64,000 nucleotides of DNA, from positions 105,636,350-105,700,349 of the forward strand of contig JBAIZL010000001.1 in NCBI GenBank assembly GCA_036971475.1, given 5' to 3'. Numbering within the stretch: position 1 is the stretch's first letter; each line of letters begins with the position of its first letter. Origin of the DNA: Prosapia bicincta. Lineage: Eukaryota; Arthropoda; Insecta; Hemiptera; Cercopidae. This document shows, in pieces, positions 34,620 to 45,905 of this stretch. The notes beneath the pieces are model-generated. The model had not been told where the DNA came from, made no database searches, and saw only the letters and a program-made list of their open reading frames with translations. A program made the position numbers and the translations under genes.

Positions 34620-34620
<1 letters not shown>
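34210..34620. repeat. Dispersed repeat copy 2 (partner at 6.3-7.0 kb)
   Basis: Shares both end blocks with 6290-6990. Its middle (about 34370-34445, with AACAGCTGTTCTACCAC and ATAACCTATAACATA) is about 75 bp related to the 203-bp satellite. It may represent the family from which the satellite arose. Confidence 0.6.

Positions 34621-34676
<56 letters not shown>
34621..34676. repeat. (TA)n microsatellite
   Basis: About 28 TA units at the end of the dispersed repeat. Confidence 0.97.
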
Positions 34677-34679
<3 letters not shown>

Positions 34680-34802
34680 TCACACATATACAACAAATAT
34701 GTATATATTTTTAGAAGTAAGATGATTTGTTTAATGTGTAAGTTTTCAAACAGTTTGTAGTGTCTTTACAATTAGATGAAATAGTAACAATATTAAAAAC
34801 AT

Positions 34803-35175
34803 TACAGAATGTCCCAAAAATCATGACGGAATTTTGAACGAGTCTTACTGAAACACATTACAAGATAGCTAGATGACTTATATGTCAAATTGAAGAGAAA
34901 GGAACAAAGTTTCTTTGCATTTCAATGTCTTCGATTTGAGGAAACGAAAATTGTTCTAACATATCAAGACATGCAGTTTTGAACTGCATATCCGACAGTT
35001 GTGACGATTAACACCATTTGTGAGGAATATAGCTTTGCGTGAGAGCAGTTTTCTTGGTAAACATGGTAAACAAAACTTTGTTATTTCAACTTTAGATTGA
35101 TCTCTAAACAGTTTAGTTATCTTGAACAGTACCGCTCGTTCAAAATCTCGGCCTTTTTTTGTGGAACACGCTGTA
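34803..35175. mobile_element. MITE with TACAG...CTGTA termini
   Basis: About 373 bp. The left end TACAGAATGTCCCAAAAA and a block ATTTTGAACGAG pair with the right end (GAACACGCTGTA and CTCGTTCAAAAT). The TACAGNGTGTCCC type of terminus is frequent in arthropod MITEs. No coding capacity. Confidence 0.65.
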
Positions 35176-35327
35176 CAAGCAATCTATCAAGTCTGGACAT
35201 TAAAAAAAAAAATGTAATGAAAAACGTGGAAACAGTAGGACAATCGGTAAAAGTGAAAACCAACGAAAAATTTACTTTATATAATAAATATACAAAGTAA
35301 GTTTTATATAAAGTTTTATATAATATG

Positions 35328-35334
<7 letters not shown>

Positions 35335-35381
<47 letters not shown>

Positions 35382-35490
35382 CATATATATATAACTTGGC
35401 AAAAATATTTGTCGACTTTTGAAGGCTTAATAATTACAGTTAACTCAATTTCGAACTTTAGAAATCTTTTAGCTTTTAAAAGTCGACTCG

Positions 35491-35576
<86 letters not shown>
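35335..35576. repeat. Two (TA)n tracts around a 120-bp repeat fragment
   Basis: TA tracts at about 35335-35376 and 35497-35576. The piece between ends AAAAGTCGACTCGCAAATAT, related to about 12348-12368. Confidence 0.9.
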
Positions 35577-35580
<4 letters not shown>

Positions 35581-35936
35581 TTAAAACAAATATTCGGATT
35601 CAAAAGGATCTAAAAGATCCAATTCAACTTGCTTATTAAATAGTGTAAGAAACATCTAAAACCATTCTAGAGGTTATTACTATATTGAATTTACTGTAGT
35701 AAGATTATATTATATTTCTGTATATTGAATTATTAATAGAATATTTTTCTCATCTAATAAATAATATTGAGTAATAGAATTTTGCCTTAATAATCTACAA
35801 TAAAAAACGTAACAAAACTTATGAGTAATAAAAAACCAAAATTTGTTGTAATCATACGTCATCAGTTAGATTATTCACATATGATGCTATTTCTGAATAC
35901 AATACATGTATATTAAAGTATTTATATATATTTACA

Positions 35937-35938
<2 letters not shown>
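35577..35938. other. Intronic DNA, nothing recognised
   Basis: AT-rich, no supported gene. Confidence 0.4.
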
Positions 35939-35973
<35 letters not shown>

Positions 35974-36157
35974 TATGGTGATATGTTTTCTTGTAATATA
36001 GTTAATAAATTAAAAATATTTCAAAAACAAGAATACTTTAATGAATATATAATAGGATAAGATAATTATTTTCCTGAAGATGCTGATACTATTTTATCGG
36101 CGAAAAGCTTTGAATAAATATATTCAATAAAGTATTCTTGTTTTGGAAATATTTTTA

Positions 36158-36239
<82 letters not shown>
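35939..36239. repeat. Family C copy 2 within (TA)n tracts
   Basis: TA tract, then ATGGTGATATGTTTTCTTG, the palindrome (about 36007-36161, one inner CCTGAAGATGCTGATAC with CGGCGAAAAGC), then another long TA tract (36162-36239). Confidence 0.9.
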
Positions 36240-36242
<3 letters not shown>

Positions 36243-37314
36243 TAAAAATAGCTTACTTTAAAATGTGTTGGATAGCTAGTAAAGAATAAACATTTTGTAA
36301 AACCACAATTGTAAGGCTGGCTGAGCGCGGTAAGGTAACGATTGTATATGTATAGGAAAATAATTACTTTTTTAAATACGTGCATTCAATAACTTGAAAA
36401 AATCAAAGTGGTAACTCCAAACGTAATCTAGGACAACTTTGAGGGGTAAAGGAATAGAAAACATGTGAAGCCGCGACCTCCACATGCAGTTTTAAAGGAG
36501 GACGTAAATTCCAAAATCAGGTGCGTTGGATAACCAAAAAGATTGACTGGGATAACGAATCGAAGACAGGGTAGTGGTAGTTGGAGAGGGCAGTCTAGCT
36601 GGGAGCCGATGAAGGTAGTAAAGGGGATAATGGAATAGTGAGGCAAAATCTGAAACTTTAGGGCATAGGTGATGGTGGAACCATATCTCTACCTGTATAT
36701 CTCTCTTATATAGCGATCTCTCTCCCACTCATTAGGCGATAATATTTGCTAAAAGTGGACTTCAAGACTGAGTAGAGAGCAGGACTATTTAAGGAAGACC
36801 TTCTTCTCACGCATTCATTGATTCCCTCACAATACTTAGTAATCCTGTATTTACCTTAAGCTTACATATCTCTCCCACATCTCTACTCATTAAGGAAAAG
36901 ATTTGCTACGTACACTTCAAAATCAAGTCAATTCAAAGTCGGCAGTCTGGCCGGGATTATAATGATTATCTCACAACCGATTAATCCTGTTTTTACCTTA
37001 AAAAAACATTTCTGTTCCATCAAGGGATATAATTTGTTATGTAGACTTCTTTTCCCCTTGGAAATACAATACTGTTTGCAAACATTTGAAAATATAGATT
37101 TAAACTTTTGGTTTTCAAGGAATCGACAAGAATGCGTAGGTGTTGTGGTTTTGAGGATTATTATAGATTGTTAAAACCATTATTAACAATTATTATAAAC
37201 TATCATAAGCAAAATTGTCCAATATAGAATAATTAATATTTATTACAAAATAAAACACTAATGGAACTTGTACATCTAATTTTGAATAACAATCAGCAAA
37301 TTTTAATGTTACAG
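36240..37314. other. Intronic DNA with diverged direct repeats
   Basis: Two loosely repeated segments near 36720-36860 and 36870-36990 share CTCTCCCAC, CTCATTA, ATTTGCTA and AATCCTGTATTTACCTTAA. A third partial match follows near 37010. Short minus-strand frames at 36428-36728 have no recognisable content. Confidence 0.4.
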
Positions 37315-37473
37315 TGGAAGAGCTCGCTGCATAGGCTTCGATGATATAGACGAAGCTTTCCACTTGGGCAGACAAAGGGCTGGCCTACATTCTCCTCCTA
37401 GAGAATGGACAGACACTGCTTTAGGTCTGTTGGGAACAGCACTTCAAGAGGCTACCCGCATACTGTCTGAAAG
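37315..37473 (+). CDS. Exon of animal haem peroxidase gene (propeptide-side region)
   Basis: 159-bp exon with acceptor TTTTAATGTTACAG (to 37314) and donor GTAAAG (from 37474). It completes the split codon from 11294, then encodes 52 residues (starts GRARCIGFDDIDEAFHLGRQ, ends ALQEATRILSE) and leaves AG, which the next exon completes to Ser. In arthropod peroxidases a D-x-A-F segment, a helix of Arg/Gln-rich sequence and an E-A/T-T-R-I-L-S/A segment precede the CP...C...YR...CNN start of the domain, and this exon fits that. GC content is well above the surrounding DNA. Confidence comes from motif, splice sites and exact phases together. Confidence 0.75.
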
Positions 37474-38110
37474 GTAAAGCCCCGCCTCTATGAATAAAGT
37501 TATGTTGCTATCAGAGAAGTAGGTTCCTATAGCAATTGTAGTTAAAAGTTAGAGATTGAATCGTTCGACAAGTGATAATAGTAGCTGGTAGTATGGTATA
37601 ATTATTTGTGACTGGGCATATTCTTGGGCGGACTTATTGTTTAGAAGTTGCTTTTGATCTTTTTACCTTATGGAATAGCGTGGTCTTGCAGGATGTATAA
37701 GAAAGAGGCTCGAATCCTGCATCCATGTTGATTAAGGCAACGCATAGTTTCACGTAATGCTGCCTAACACTGAAGAAATAGCATCATTTGGATGCAAAAA
37801 GACTCTGTCTTGGATCTGTAGAGTCTTTAAACAATTTTATCTTTTAGTTAAATCATAACAACCGTAAACTAACAAAATTTATTTACTTATTACGCGTTTC
37901 AATGAAAACGCCATTATTAAGGTAGGTAAAACTATACAAATTGTAAACAGATTATAGTTATAATTTGTATATTTATACTCAATTTGTCAATTAAACATTG
38001 TCATTAAAAGATAATATAGAGAGTAAATTATTTCTGTTTATTTAATTATTTCCTTTGCCAAGTTCAAATATTGGTAGAGTTTTAGTTATTTTATCATAAT
38101 TAACTATTTA
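37474..38110. other. Start of 8.2-kb intron; possible tRNA-derived SINE
   Basis: At about 37672-37725, TGGAATAGCGTGGTC and then GGCTCGAATCCTGC are spaced like RNA polymerase III A and B boxes. They could be the head of a SINE. No poly(A) end or second copy found. Confidence 0.25.
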
Positions 38111-38628
38111 AATTTATTGTTAACTAAAATCGGTTGACTTGTGTATCAGGTACAACTATTTATTTATACAGGCAACGTTTTAATAACTGATAAGTTATCG
38201 TCTCCAGGCCTTATTCCTCCTGCATTCTATTGAAAAATAGCGCCGTTTCATAACCTTAGTAAACAGCGTTATATATTTATGAAAACAGCGTTTATATGTT
38301 TTTATTAACACACACCACCTTTGTTCATGTGTACTAGTGATAAACTCAAGGAAGCTTGAATGTGAGTCTTGAGAAGTACATCAATCTACTCGAGCTACTT
38401 TTCAGGACAGTTTATCGCTAGTACACATGGACAAAAGTGCTGTAAGTTAATGAAAGCGTATAAGTGCTGTTTTCATAAATATACTAAGGTTATGTCACGG
38501 CGCTATTTTTAATAGAGTACAGGAGGAATAAGGCTTGAAAACGATATCTATCCGTTATTGAAACGTTGCCTGTGTAAATAAATAGTTGTACCTGATTCGC
38601 AAGTCAACAACTTTTATTTAACAATAAA
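38111..38628. repeat. Long inverted-repeat (cruciform-type) element
   Basis: Arms of about 220-235 bp (38111-38345 and 38408-38628) with a loop of about 60 bp. Arm landmarks: GTTGACTTG, ATCAGGTACAACTATTTATT, GGCAACGTTT, GGCCTTATTCCTCCTG, TAGCGCCG and GTGTACTAG, each with a complement in the other arm. No frame and no TA tract on either side. Confidence 0.93.
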
Positions 38629-39344
38629 CTCTGCAAGTGTAAACATGATTAGTATTTTAATTTATTATTAAAATAATTTTTTTCAAAAACCTTAAACAAT
38701 ACATTTTTGATTGCACGCAAGCAGTTTAGTAGGCTGACTGGCAGATATTTGTAGAGAAATAGAAACTTGCACAACACCAAAAAGGGAGTTGTTCTATAGT
38801 GTGGCTAAAGACTGTATATAATTTGTATTGAGTTTGTTCATGTAGTATTTATTAATGTTTTGTGTTCTGGTATGTTTGAAAATTTCATATTGTTCTTCCA
38901 TGTTGAGTTATGTTTATTTTTACTGGTATTGAGAATTTCTAGATTGTGGTTGATACTGTGTTAATGGTCTGCTTTGGTTACGTGGTTGGTACAAGCATAC
39001 TTTTAATACAGTGAATTGTTTTTTGAATCTTTGTTGGAAAATGAGACCTGTTTACCCTATGTTGAGATTAATAGTCTTTTACAGTGTACTCGTATACTTG
39101 GTGCTCGGAGTTTTTCTATCTTGTTTGTGTTCTGTTGTATGTTATGTAGTAGCTTTTCCTTTGTTATGTCCCTGAATTTTGTTATAAGAATTTTCGCTTC
39201 AAAACTCTTAAAAAACTGTTAAAAACGGTGTTTATTGTTGATATGGAGAATTTCTAGGCGAGGCTTGAAGTTATGTAAATGTAGACCGTTATGTTTCTAC
39301 CTATGTGAGTAATGATAATATTCGAGCTGGCTTATGAGTTAAGG
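38629..39344. other. Intronic DNA, nothing recognised
   Basis: T-rich on the + strand around 38810-39230. A 68-codon frame there has no recognisable content. Confidence 0.4.
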
Positions 39345-39646
39345 TTATAAACAAAATAAATATACACAACTCACAATTATAAAACTTTAATTATTATAGT
39401 TTTTCAAAATTAAATATTTGTAGCATCACATTTTGTTGATTGTAAATTTCTTAGTAGCCATAGTTGTAAATCTGGTAACGCCCAGATCAATTTTTAACTT
39501 TTGCATGAATATGACAGGGTATGTTCCACTTATTTAGTTATATGTTTATAATAGCATCACTGATGATGATGATGATACAAGTCATCGAAACGCGTGTGAA
39601 ATTAAAGTTTTATAATTGTGAGTTGTGTATATTTATTTTGTTTATG
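39345..39646. repeat. Inverted-repeat element with CTGATGA-GAAAC core
   Basis: Arms of about 46 bp (39345-39392 and 39600-39646, with ATACACAACTCACAATTATA and complement). Just inside the right arm: CTGATGA (39560-39566), T, a GATGA/TCATC stem, then GAAACGCGTG (39587 onward). Same core layout as the Penelope-like 3' end at 29008. Confidence 0.85.
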
Positions 39647-39756
39647 TGTGGTTAGTGCTCAAATTATAATCCACCCTTAACTTGTGCATAGTCCACGCTT
39701 TAACATATAATAATATTTAAACAGTTGCTTATATTAGTGCTTACTTTTTTTTACAA

Positions 39757-39851
39757 AAGAGGACTGCCGTCTCGGAAGATGTGTGCCACTTTTAATGAGA
39801 CAGTCTGAGTTGACAATGGGATACATATCTTCCGAAACGGTGGTCCTCATT
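39757..39851. repeat. Small hairpin element
   Basis: Arms of 29 bp (39757-39785 and 39823-39851), for example GAGGACTGCCGTCTCGGAAG and its near complement, with a 37-bp loop. Confidence 0.85.
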
Positions 39852-42800
39852 TAAATAAAATGTATGTGCTTTTTTTGTTTATAAATTATATTATCTTAAA
39901 ATGTATACGGTCTAGTGTTTATTCATAAAAATGTATGGTAGGTGCAGATAAAAATGTGTCAAGTTTAAATTAGAGATATGCTCAAACGCAAAATATTGAT
40001 TGAGAGTTTCAATTTTTATTAACATAAAAAAGTGTTACTTTACAACCACTTATCAAATTTCTGTAATAGTTTTTGATAACTTGATTTAGTTTGAATAAAA
40101 AAATGTATTATAATAATAATTAATTTTTAGATTACTCTTCCATATCGTTTTATTGTTTTAAACATATTCAATAAGTAGTTGTCAAAATAATTACAAATAT
40201 TTATTACAAAAATTCAGTTATTCATTTACACTAAGAAATTATTGCAAACATAAAATTAATGTAAATGTTTAAAGAGAAGATGGAAGACATTTTAGAGATA
40301 TAGTGAGGCATATTGGCCAGCTGAGAGCTAACGTATGCCCTTATTTATCACACCTTGAAGGGACTCATATGTTTTACCAATATTCTAAATCTCTTCGATC
40401 CATATTGTAACAGAAGGCGTCCCGTTGCCTACATAATTTCGTCGGACGCATATGTTGAATTGTCGAAATTCGTTTTATTAAAAAAAAGGGGATAAAGAAA
40501 GTCCAGTAAGCTGTTTATGATGTGAACAATGTCAGCAGAATGTGTAAGGGTGTTTCAACCCCTCTACCTTAACTCAATGAAAACCGAGAATGAAAAATGA
40601 TCGCCTGGGATATGTGGGTTGCTCGGCTCACCCTTGCTAGTGTGCTTTGTCAGCAAACTGTAACGGGCGGCTAGCCAGAGATCTGCCCCAAGACAACGGG
40701 GTAATCGCTGACACCCTCTCCCGGTTTGCTAATATTGGCTTTAGCCTTTCTTGCAATTAACTCTTTGCATCAAATACCGACGGCCTAACTGAGTTTGTGA
40801 AATTGAATGATCCCTCTGTAATTATTTCTTTCAGCTTTCAGTGTGGAAGTTCTCTTTTGTAGGAGGAAATTATTTACGATTTTCTTATTAAAAAGTGTTT
40901 GAATGTCATAATTAGTTACTTTTAAAAGAATTGGCTTTGAATAGACAGATCATTGGTCTAAGAGGTTATATTTTAAACTTTTTGTTTAATGGTTATATAC
41001 AAAATTTTAAAAAAACCTTTAAAATCCAAATCAAATATTGTAAAAATTATGAAAATGTTACAAGGAGTTTTTAATATCTTTTAAAATTTAGGAAGGTTTT
41101 TTATTACCCCGTAAATATTGCACTTTCTAGCATTGAAATAAGCAATTATATGTGATGAACTGATTCACTAATTATGTAACGAAAGATATGTTAAACTGAA
41201 AATAACCTATTTACAAAGATTATTCATTAAATAAGATAACCCGAAAATATCTTCTTGGTATGTCTGCGTTACTTGTGTATTAGAATCTTGCAATTTGAGC
41301 AAATTCTAAACCTGAAATAATTAAATAAATTTAGCCATTAAATAATCATTCATTTGGTAATTGTTTTTCACTTTTTGTATACGTTTCTCTCCTTTGTTAT
41401 ATTTCTACATGGGGGTTTTTCAAAAACACATAATTAATTTAATATGTTATTCGTCAGGTTAATGGTATGGTTAATAAAGTCCTTGATGAGAAGCCTAAAC
41501 ATTCTGTGTTCGATTCCCAACAACGTCAAAGACTTTGTGACAGCTCTCAACCCCACTCAACCTATCAAAACTAGTACTTTGGTTCAAACCTAGGATAACA
41601 ATGCACTACAAGGGAGTGCTGGCCATATTAGCTTTCTTGAATACCATATTGCTTAAGTAACGCTGCTCTATTCTGCCACTCCTAAACCCTGTTATGATTA
41701 TAAAAAGGAATTATTTTTATATATAACTTGTAGTAAATTTCATACAAAATTTATTACCTCAATTATATAAATAAAATTGACACTTGTCTCTTGTATGTTG
41801 TTACGATAAAAACAAAAATTGTAATACAATTCTCACAAAATACATTTCTTGATTGACAACGTCATCCTCATTTTTTTAATATTTTATTTTTGTATGTGAT
41901 TATGTTTACTAATCTGTTGTTAGCTGACCCAGGTCATTTTTCGTCATTTTTGCTGAAGTTTTCTACTCGATCGTTTTACTAAGTTAATGCGATCTGTTGT
42001 TTGTTTTTATATTACTGATTGCGATTATAAATAAAAATTGTTAAGTGTTTAACAATTGTCAGAGAGAAAACCTTTGACGGAATATGAAAATAATTTTGTA
42101 TGAATGTTAAAGGTTCTATTGAGGGGGTTGATTTGCAAAAAAAAAGGTAAGTGCTTGTACAAGACTGTAGTAAAGTTTTCATATTCAATATTTACACTAA
42201 TTAATCTACATAACCCTTTTCTTACAACAACCAAACTTATTTACAAGCTTCAAATGCCATCTTCAGAGCGTTCACATGGACCTTTTTAATATACTAAACA
42301 ATATAAATAGTACTGGTAGTCTTTTATATTGAATTTTATATTTTATTTAGTTACAATAATTGTAAGCGATAGGCTTCTTGCCATTAGGAAAAGCAAAGCC
42401 GGCTATTAGCGGACCTGCAGTTTTCTTTACATAAAGCAAGTATTTTTCTGAAGCCACTGGAACCCAAAATGATAATAACAGTATATTTTAATATTATGTT
42501 TTGTAAAAGAAAGTCATATATCTTTTAATACAAAAGAAATTGTTTAGTCTTTTGGTCTAGTGCAAAACCTCTTAGTAGTGTGTGTGAGTGTTTTAAAATA
42601 TCTTAAATTAAAAGAAATTAAATTCACTTTTGATGAGAAACCGACCATTAAAATACAACTTTTTGTATTCGAATGCGTATATAGAACGTGTTTATAAATG
42701 TGAGATGAAAGTAACAAAATTAAAAAAAAAAATTGTAAAGTTGTGAATGAAGTTTTATAACTCATAAAAACGGGCAGAAAAAAATGACTTTAAGAAAAAT

Positions 42801-43192
42801 AAGTTACCTGTTCTTTCAAAACATGTGTAACTATTTAATTGTTTCTTCTAATTATTTGCTAATAGATAAATAGAGTCTACCTAGGATAACTGATTTTGTA
42901 TCTACGAGTAACTACTTTCCGAAAATAAGGACTTGGAAGCATCGATTAAATAGTGAATATCGGTAGTGAATTTAGGTAGTTGGCTTCTCATCTACGAACA
43001 TGAAAGCTTACAACCTAGCTTAGTTCAAAATAAACAGGACCAGGGTATGCCATTCAATATTAACATAAAGAGTCTTTTAAACATTTTAACATAAATAAAC
43101 TCATTTAAACCAAAGGTATGAAACAGAAGACTGAAGTCGATTTTAATATACAATAAATAAGTTTAGGATGTTTTAAAAATACAAAAATACAA

Positions 43193-43193
<1 letters not shown>
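39852..43193. other. Intronic DNA; possible SINE head near 41.47 kb
   Basis: About 3.3 kb of mostly AT-rich DNA. A GC-richer patch lies at 40560-40760 with no recognisable content. At 41461-41520 AATGGTATGGTTAATAAAG and then GTGTTCGATTCCC are spaced like A and B boxes, so a tRNA-derived SINE is possible. No coding exon was recognised, and none is needed because the exon phases on either side already match. Confidence 0.35.
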
Positions 43194-43232
<39 letters not shown>

Positions 43233-43360
43233 TTACGCAATTTAATTAATATTACTATATAACTTATACTTATATATATTTAATATATTGCTTATGTTAG
43301 ATATTTAATTAAATAATATATACTTGTATATATTAGTATAGGTACATGTATTATACGTAC

Positions 43361-43438
<78 letters not shown>
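43194..43438. repeat. (TA)n tracts preceding the hairpin array
   Basis: TA tracts at about 43194-43227 and 43364-43438. Confidence 0.95.
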
Positions 43439-43440
<2 letters not shown>

Positions 43441-43538
43441 TGATACGTATTCCTTCACGGATGGAAAAATATGATGAAATGTTACTATCTGGAGTACATC
43501 CGTTCATTCTGCAGAATGTACTCCAGATAGTAACATTT

Positions 43539-43588
<50 letters not shown>

Positions 43589-43686
43589 TGATACGTATTC
43601 CTTCACGGATGGAAAAATATGATGAAATGTTACTATCTGGAGTACATCCGTTCATTCTGCAGAATGTACTCCAGATAGTAACATTT

Positions 43687-43742
<56 letters not shown>

Positions 43743-43968
43743 TGATACGTATTCCTTCACGGATGGAAAAATATGATGAAATGTTACTATCTGGAGTACA
43801 TCCGTTCATTCTGCAGAATGTACTCCAGATAGTAACATTTCATCATATATATATATAGGCCTATATATGCTGATACGTATTCCTTCACGGATGGAAAAAT
43901 ATGATGAAATGTTACTATCTGGAGTACATCCGTTCATTCTGCAGAATGTACTCCAGATAGTAACATTT

Positions 43969-44004
<36 letters not shown>

Positions 44005-44170
44005 AATAGTTATTATCTGGAGTACATCCGTTCATTCTGAAGTGCACAAAATCCCAATTCCGACGTTTCGCTAGAATCGGATCTGCGATTTTGTGCACTT
44101 CAGAATGAACGGATGTACTCCAGATAATAACTATTCATCATATTTTTCCATCCGTGAAGGAATACGTATA

Positions 44171-44175
<5 letters not shown>
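43439..44175. repeat. Array of family E hairpins separated by TA tracts
   Basis: Four tandem units (from about 43439, 43587, 43741 and 43869) each contain GCTGATACGTATTCCTTCAC, a palindrome of TGATGAAATGTTACTATC and GGAGTACATCCGTTCATTCT followed by its complement, then a TA tract of variable length. One unit has AGGCC inside its TA tract. A fifth, longer hairpin (43999-44143) retains the inner CGACGTTTCGCTAGAATC that the first four have lost. Confidence 0.95.

Positions 44176-44232
<57 letters not shown>
44176..44232. repeat. (TA)n microsatellite
   Basis: About 28 TA units. Confidence 0.97.
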
Positions 44233-44237
<5 letters not shown>

Positions 44238-44655
44238 TATGATGATATGTTTTCTTGTAATATAGTTAATAAATTATAAATATTTCAAAAACAAGAATAC
44301 TTTTAATGAATATATTTATTCAAAGCTTTTCGCCGATAAAATAGTACCAGCATCTTCAGGAAAATAAAAATCTATCTATTAAAATATTTTTACAAAATTA
44401 AATAGTTTGGTCATATTAAATTAAATATGACCAAACTATTTATAAAGTCATTGATGTTATAGAAAAATTTACATAAAGTGCAATACTTATAAACATATGG
44501 TCCTTTGTAGCACATATGATTTAATTTTTTAAAAATATTTTATTAGATAATTATTTTCCTGAAGATGCTGGTACTATTTTATCGGCGAAAAGCTTTGAAT
44601 AAATATATTCATTAAAAGTATTCTTGTTTTTGAAATATTTTAAATTTATTAATTA
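44233..44655. repeat. Inverted-repeat element, family C copy 3, with nested palindrome
   Basis: Arms near 44264-44369 and 44543-44655 (AAAAACAAGAATACTTTTAA and complement, inner TTTTCGCCGATAAAATAGTA). The loop contains a perfect 41-bp palindrome (44401-44441, AATAGTTTGGTCATATT and complement). Confidence 0.93.
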
Positions 44656-44734
44656 TATATATATAAATGTACAGACACACAGTTTTGACTTTACTGTACA
44701 CGTCATATACTGTATATCTATTATTGATACACAG

Positions 44735-44769
<35 letters not shown>

Positions 44770-45696
44770 ATATAAAATACACAAATGTTTCTAGCATGAT
44801 GGAAATCTTGTACAAAATTATTGAATTTCTATTGAACAATTTCTATTGAAAAATAAATTACAAAAGATGTGAAACGTATTACTATATATATATAACACCA
44901 GATCAAAGATAATATTTCGAAATAATATTATTGAGTTATGAATTACTGGGGAAGTGTGTAAATTTAAAATTTATAAGTTTTGACGGATTTTAAATTTTAT
45001 TTAATACAGTATCTGTTTTTCTAGAGTGTAACCTTACGACTTATCATCAGGAACTAAAGTTTATGTTTTTAGTTGTGAATAAACAGAAAAATACGTTAAT
45101 TAATAACAACAATGTAATTCTGATATAGATTATTTTTAAACCATGAACATCTGAATGAAAGTCATAAAATAATATAAAAATTATATAATGTGTTATTAGC
45201 AACAATAATAATAAATTATGCCAATGAAATAACAGAAATATCTCCGCATACTAACATTGGGCTACACTTACTATATTGGATATAAATATATAGAAATTTG
45301 TTATTAAGAAACAAATATAAGAAACCCTTCAAAATAATTTATGCTTAAGAATGCAACTTATTAATAATTAATTTACAATAAATCATTTGAAGGTTATTTT
45401 TTAAAAATAGGCCCAAGTTGAAGTGATTTCTGAAAAATTAACATCGTTACAAAATCACAATATTAAAGACTCACAAAACACACGCTCAAACGTTTTCCTT
45501 GTTTAAAGGAATTGACTGTAGCCTATTTTATTCCTCCCACTCTTTACGCTGAAATTACATTCAATCAGTTTAAATAAATGTGATATTAATTTTGAAAATA
45601 GCTGTTTGGCGGGGGAACGCCCAATGCGCCGCCTTCTGGGAACGCTGATTGGGTCGCAACTATTGTAGTTCTTCTTTTGTAAAGGTTCTCGCTTAG
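44656..45696. other. End of 8.2-kb intron
   Basis: AT-rich, with a short TA tract at 44736-44760. GC rises sharply from 45600 in the run-up to the exon. A stop codon in the exon's frame at 45680-45682 shows the exon cannot extend further left. Confidence 0.5.
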
Positions 45697-45905
45697 CAGC
45701 GACGAAATTGAGTCTGCGCTGCCGAGAGTAGACACTTCGACGACTGATATTGCCAACTTTTGCCCGGTGTTTCTACGCCTCCCGCGGCAGTGCCGCCCCA
45801 CGCGTTACAGGCGACACGACGCTCTCTGCAATAACTTGGAGGAGGCCACGTGGGGCGCTGCAAGAACTCCGTTCAAAAAAATACTTCGACCCGATTATGC
45901 TGATG
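45697..45905 (+). CDS. Exon of animal haem peroxidase: start of the catalytic domain
   Basis: 209-bp exon, acceptor TTCTCGCTTAG and donor GATG|GTAAGT. It carries the landmark start of the animal haem-peroxidase domain: ALPRVDTS, CPVF...QC, then YRRHDALCNN, TWGAARTPF and ILRPDYADG. The family pattern is CP, C, YR..DG.CNN, WG....PF.R.L.P.Y.DG, so the match is close. A usual Gly after the Asp is Ala here. The distal and proximal haem His residues are encoded by later exons outside this window or not found. The acceptor is a NAGNAG (TAGCAG), so use of 45700 would drop one Ser. Likely a secreted peroxidase of the chorion/Pxt/cardinal kind. The subfamily is not resolved. Confidence 0.88.

Noticed and set aside
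43292..43776. Frames encoding runs of Tyr and Ile
   Set aside because: These are translations of (TA)n tracts.
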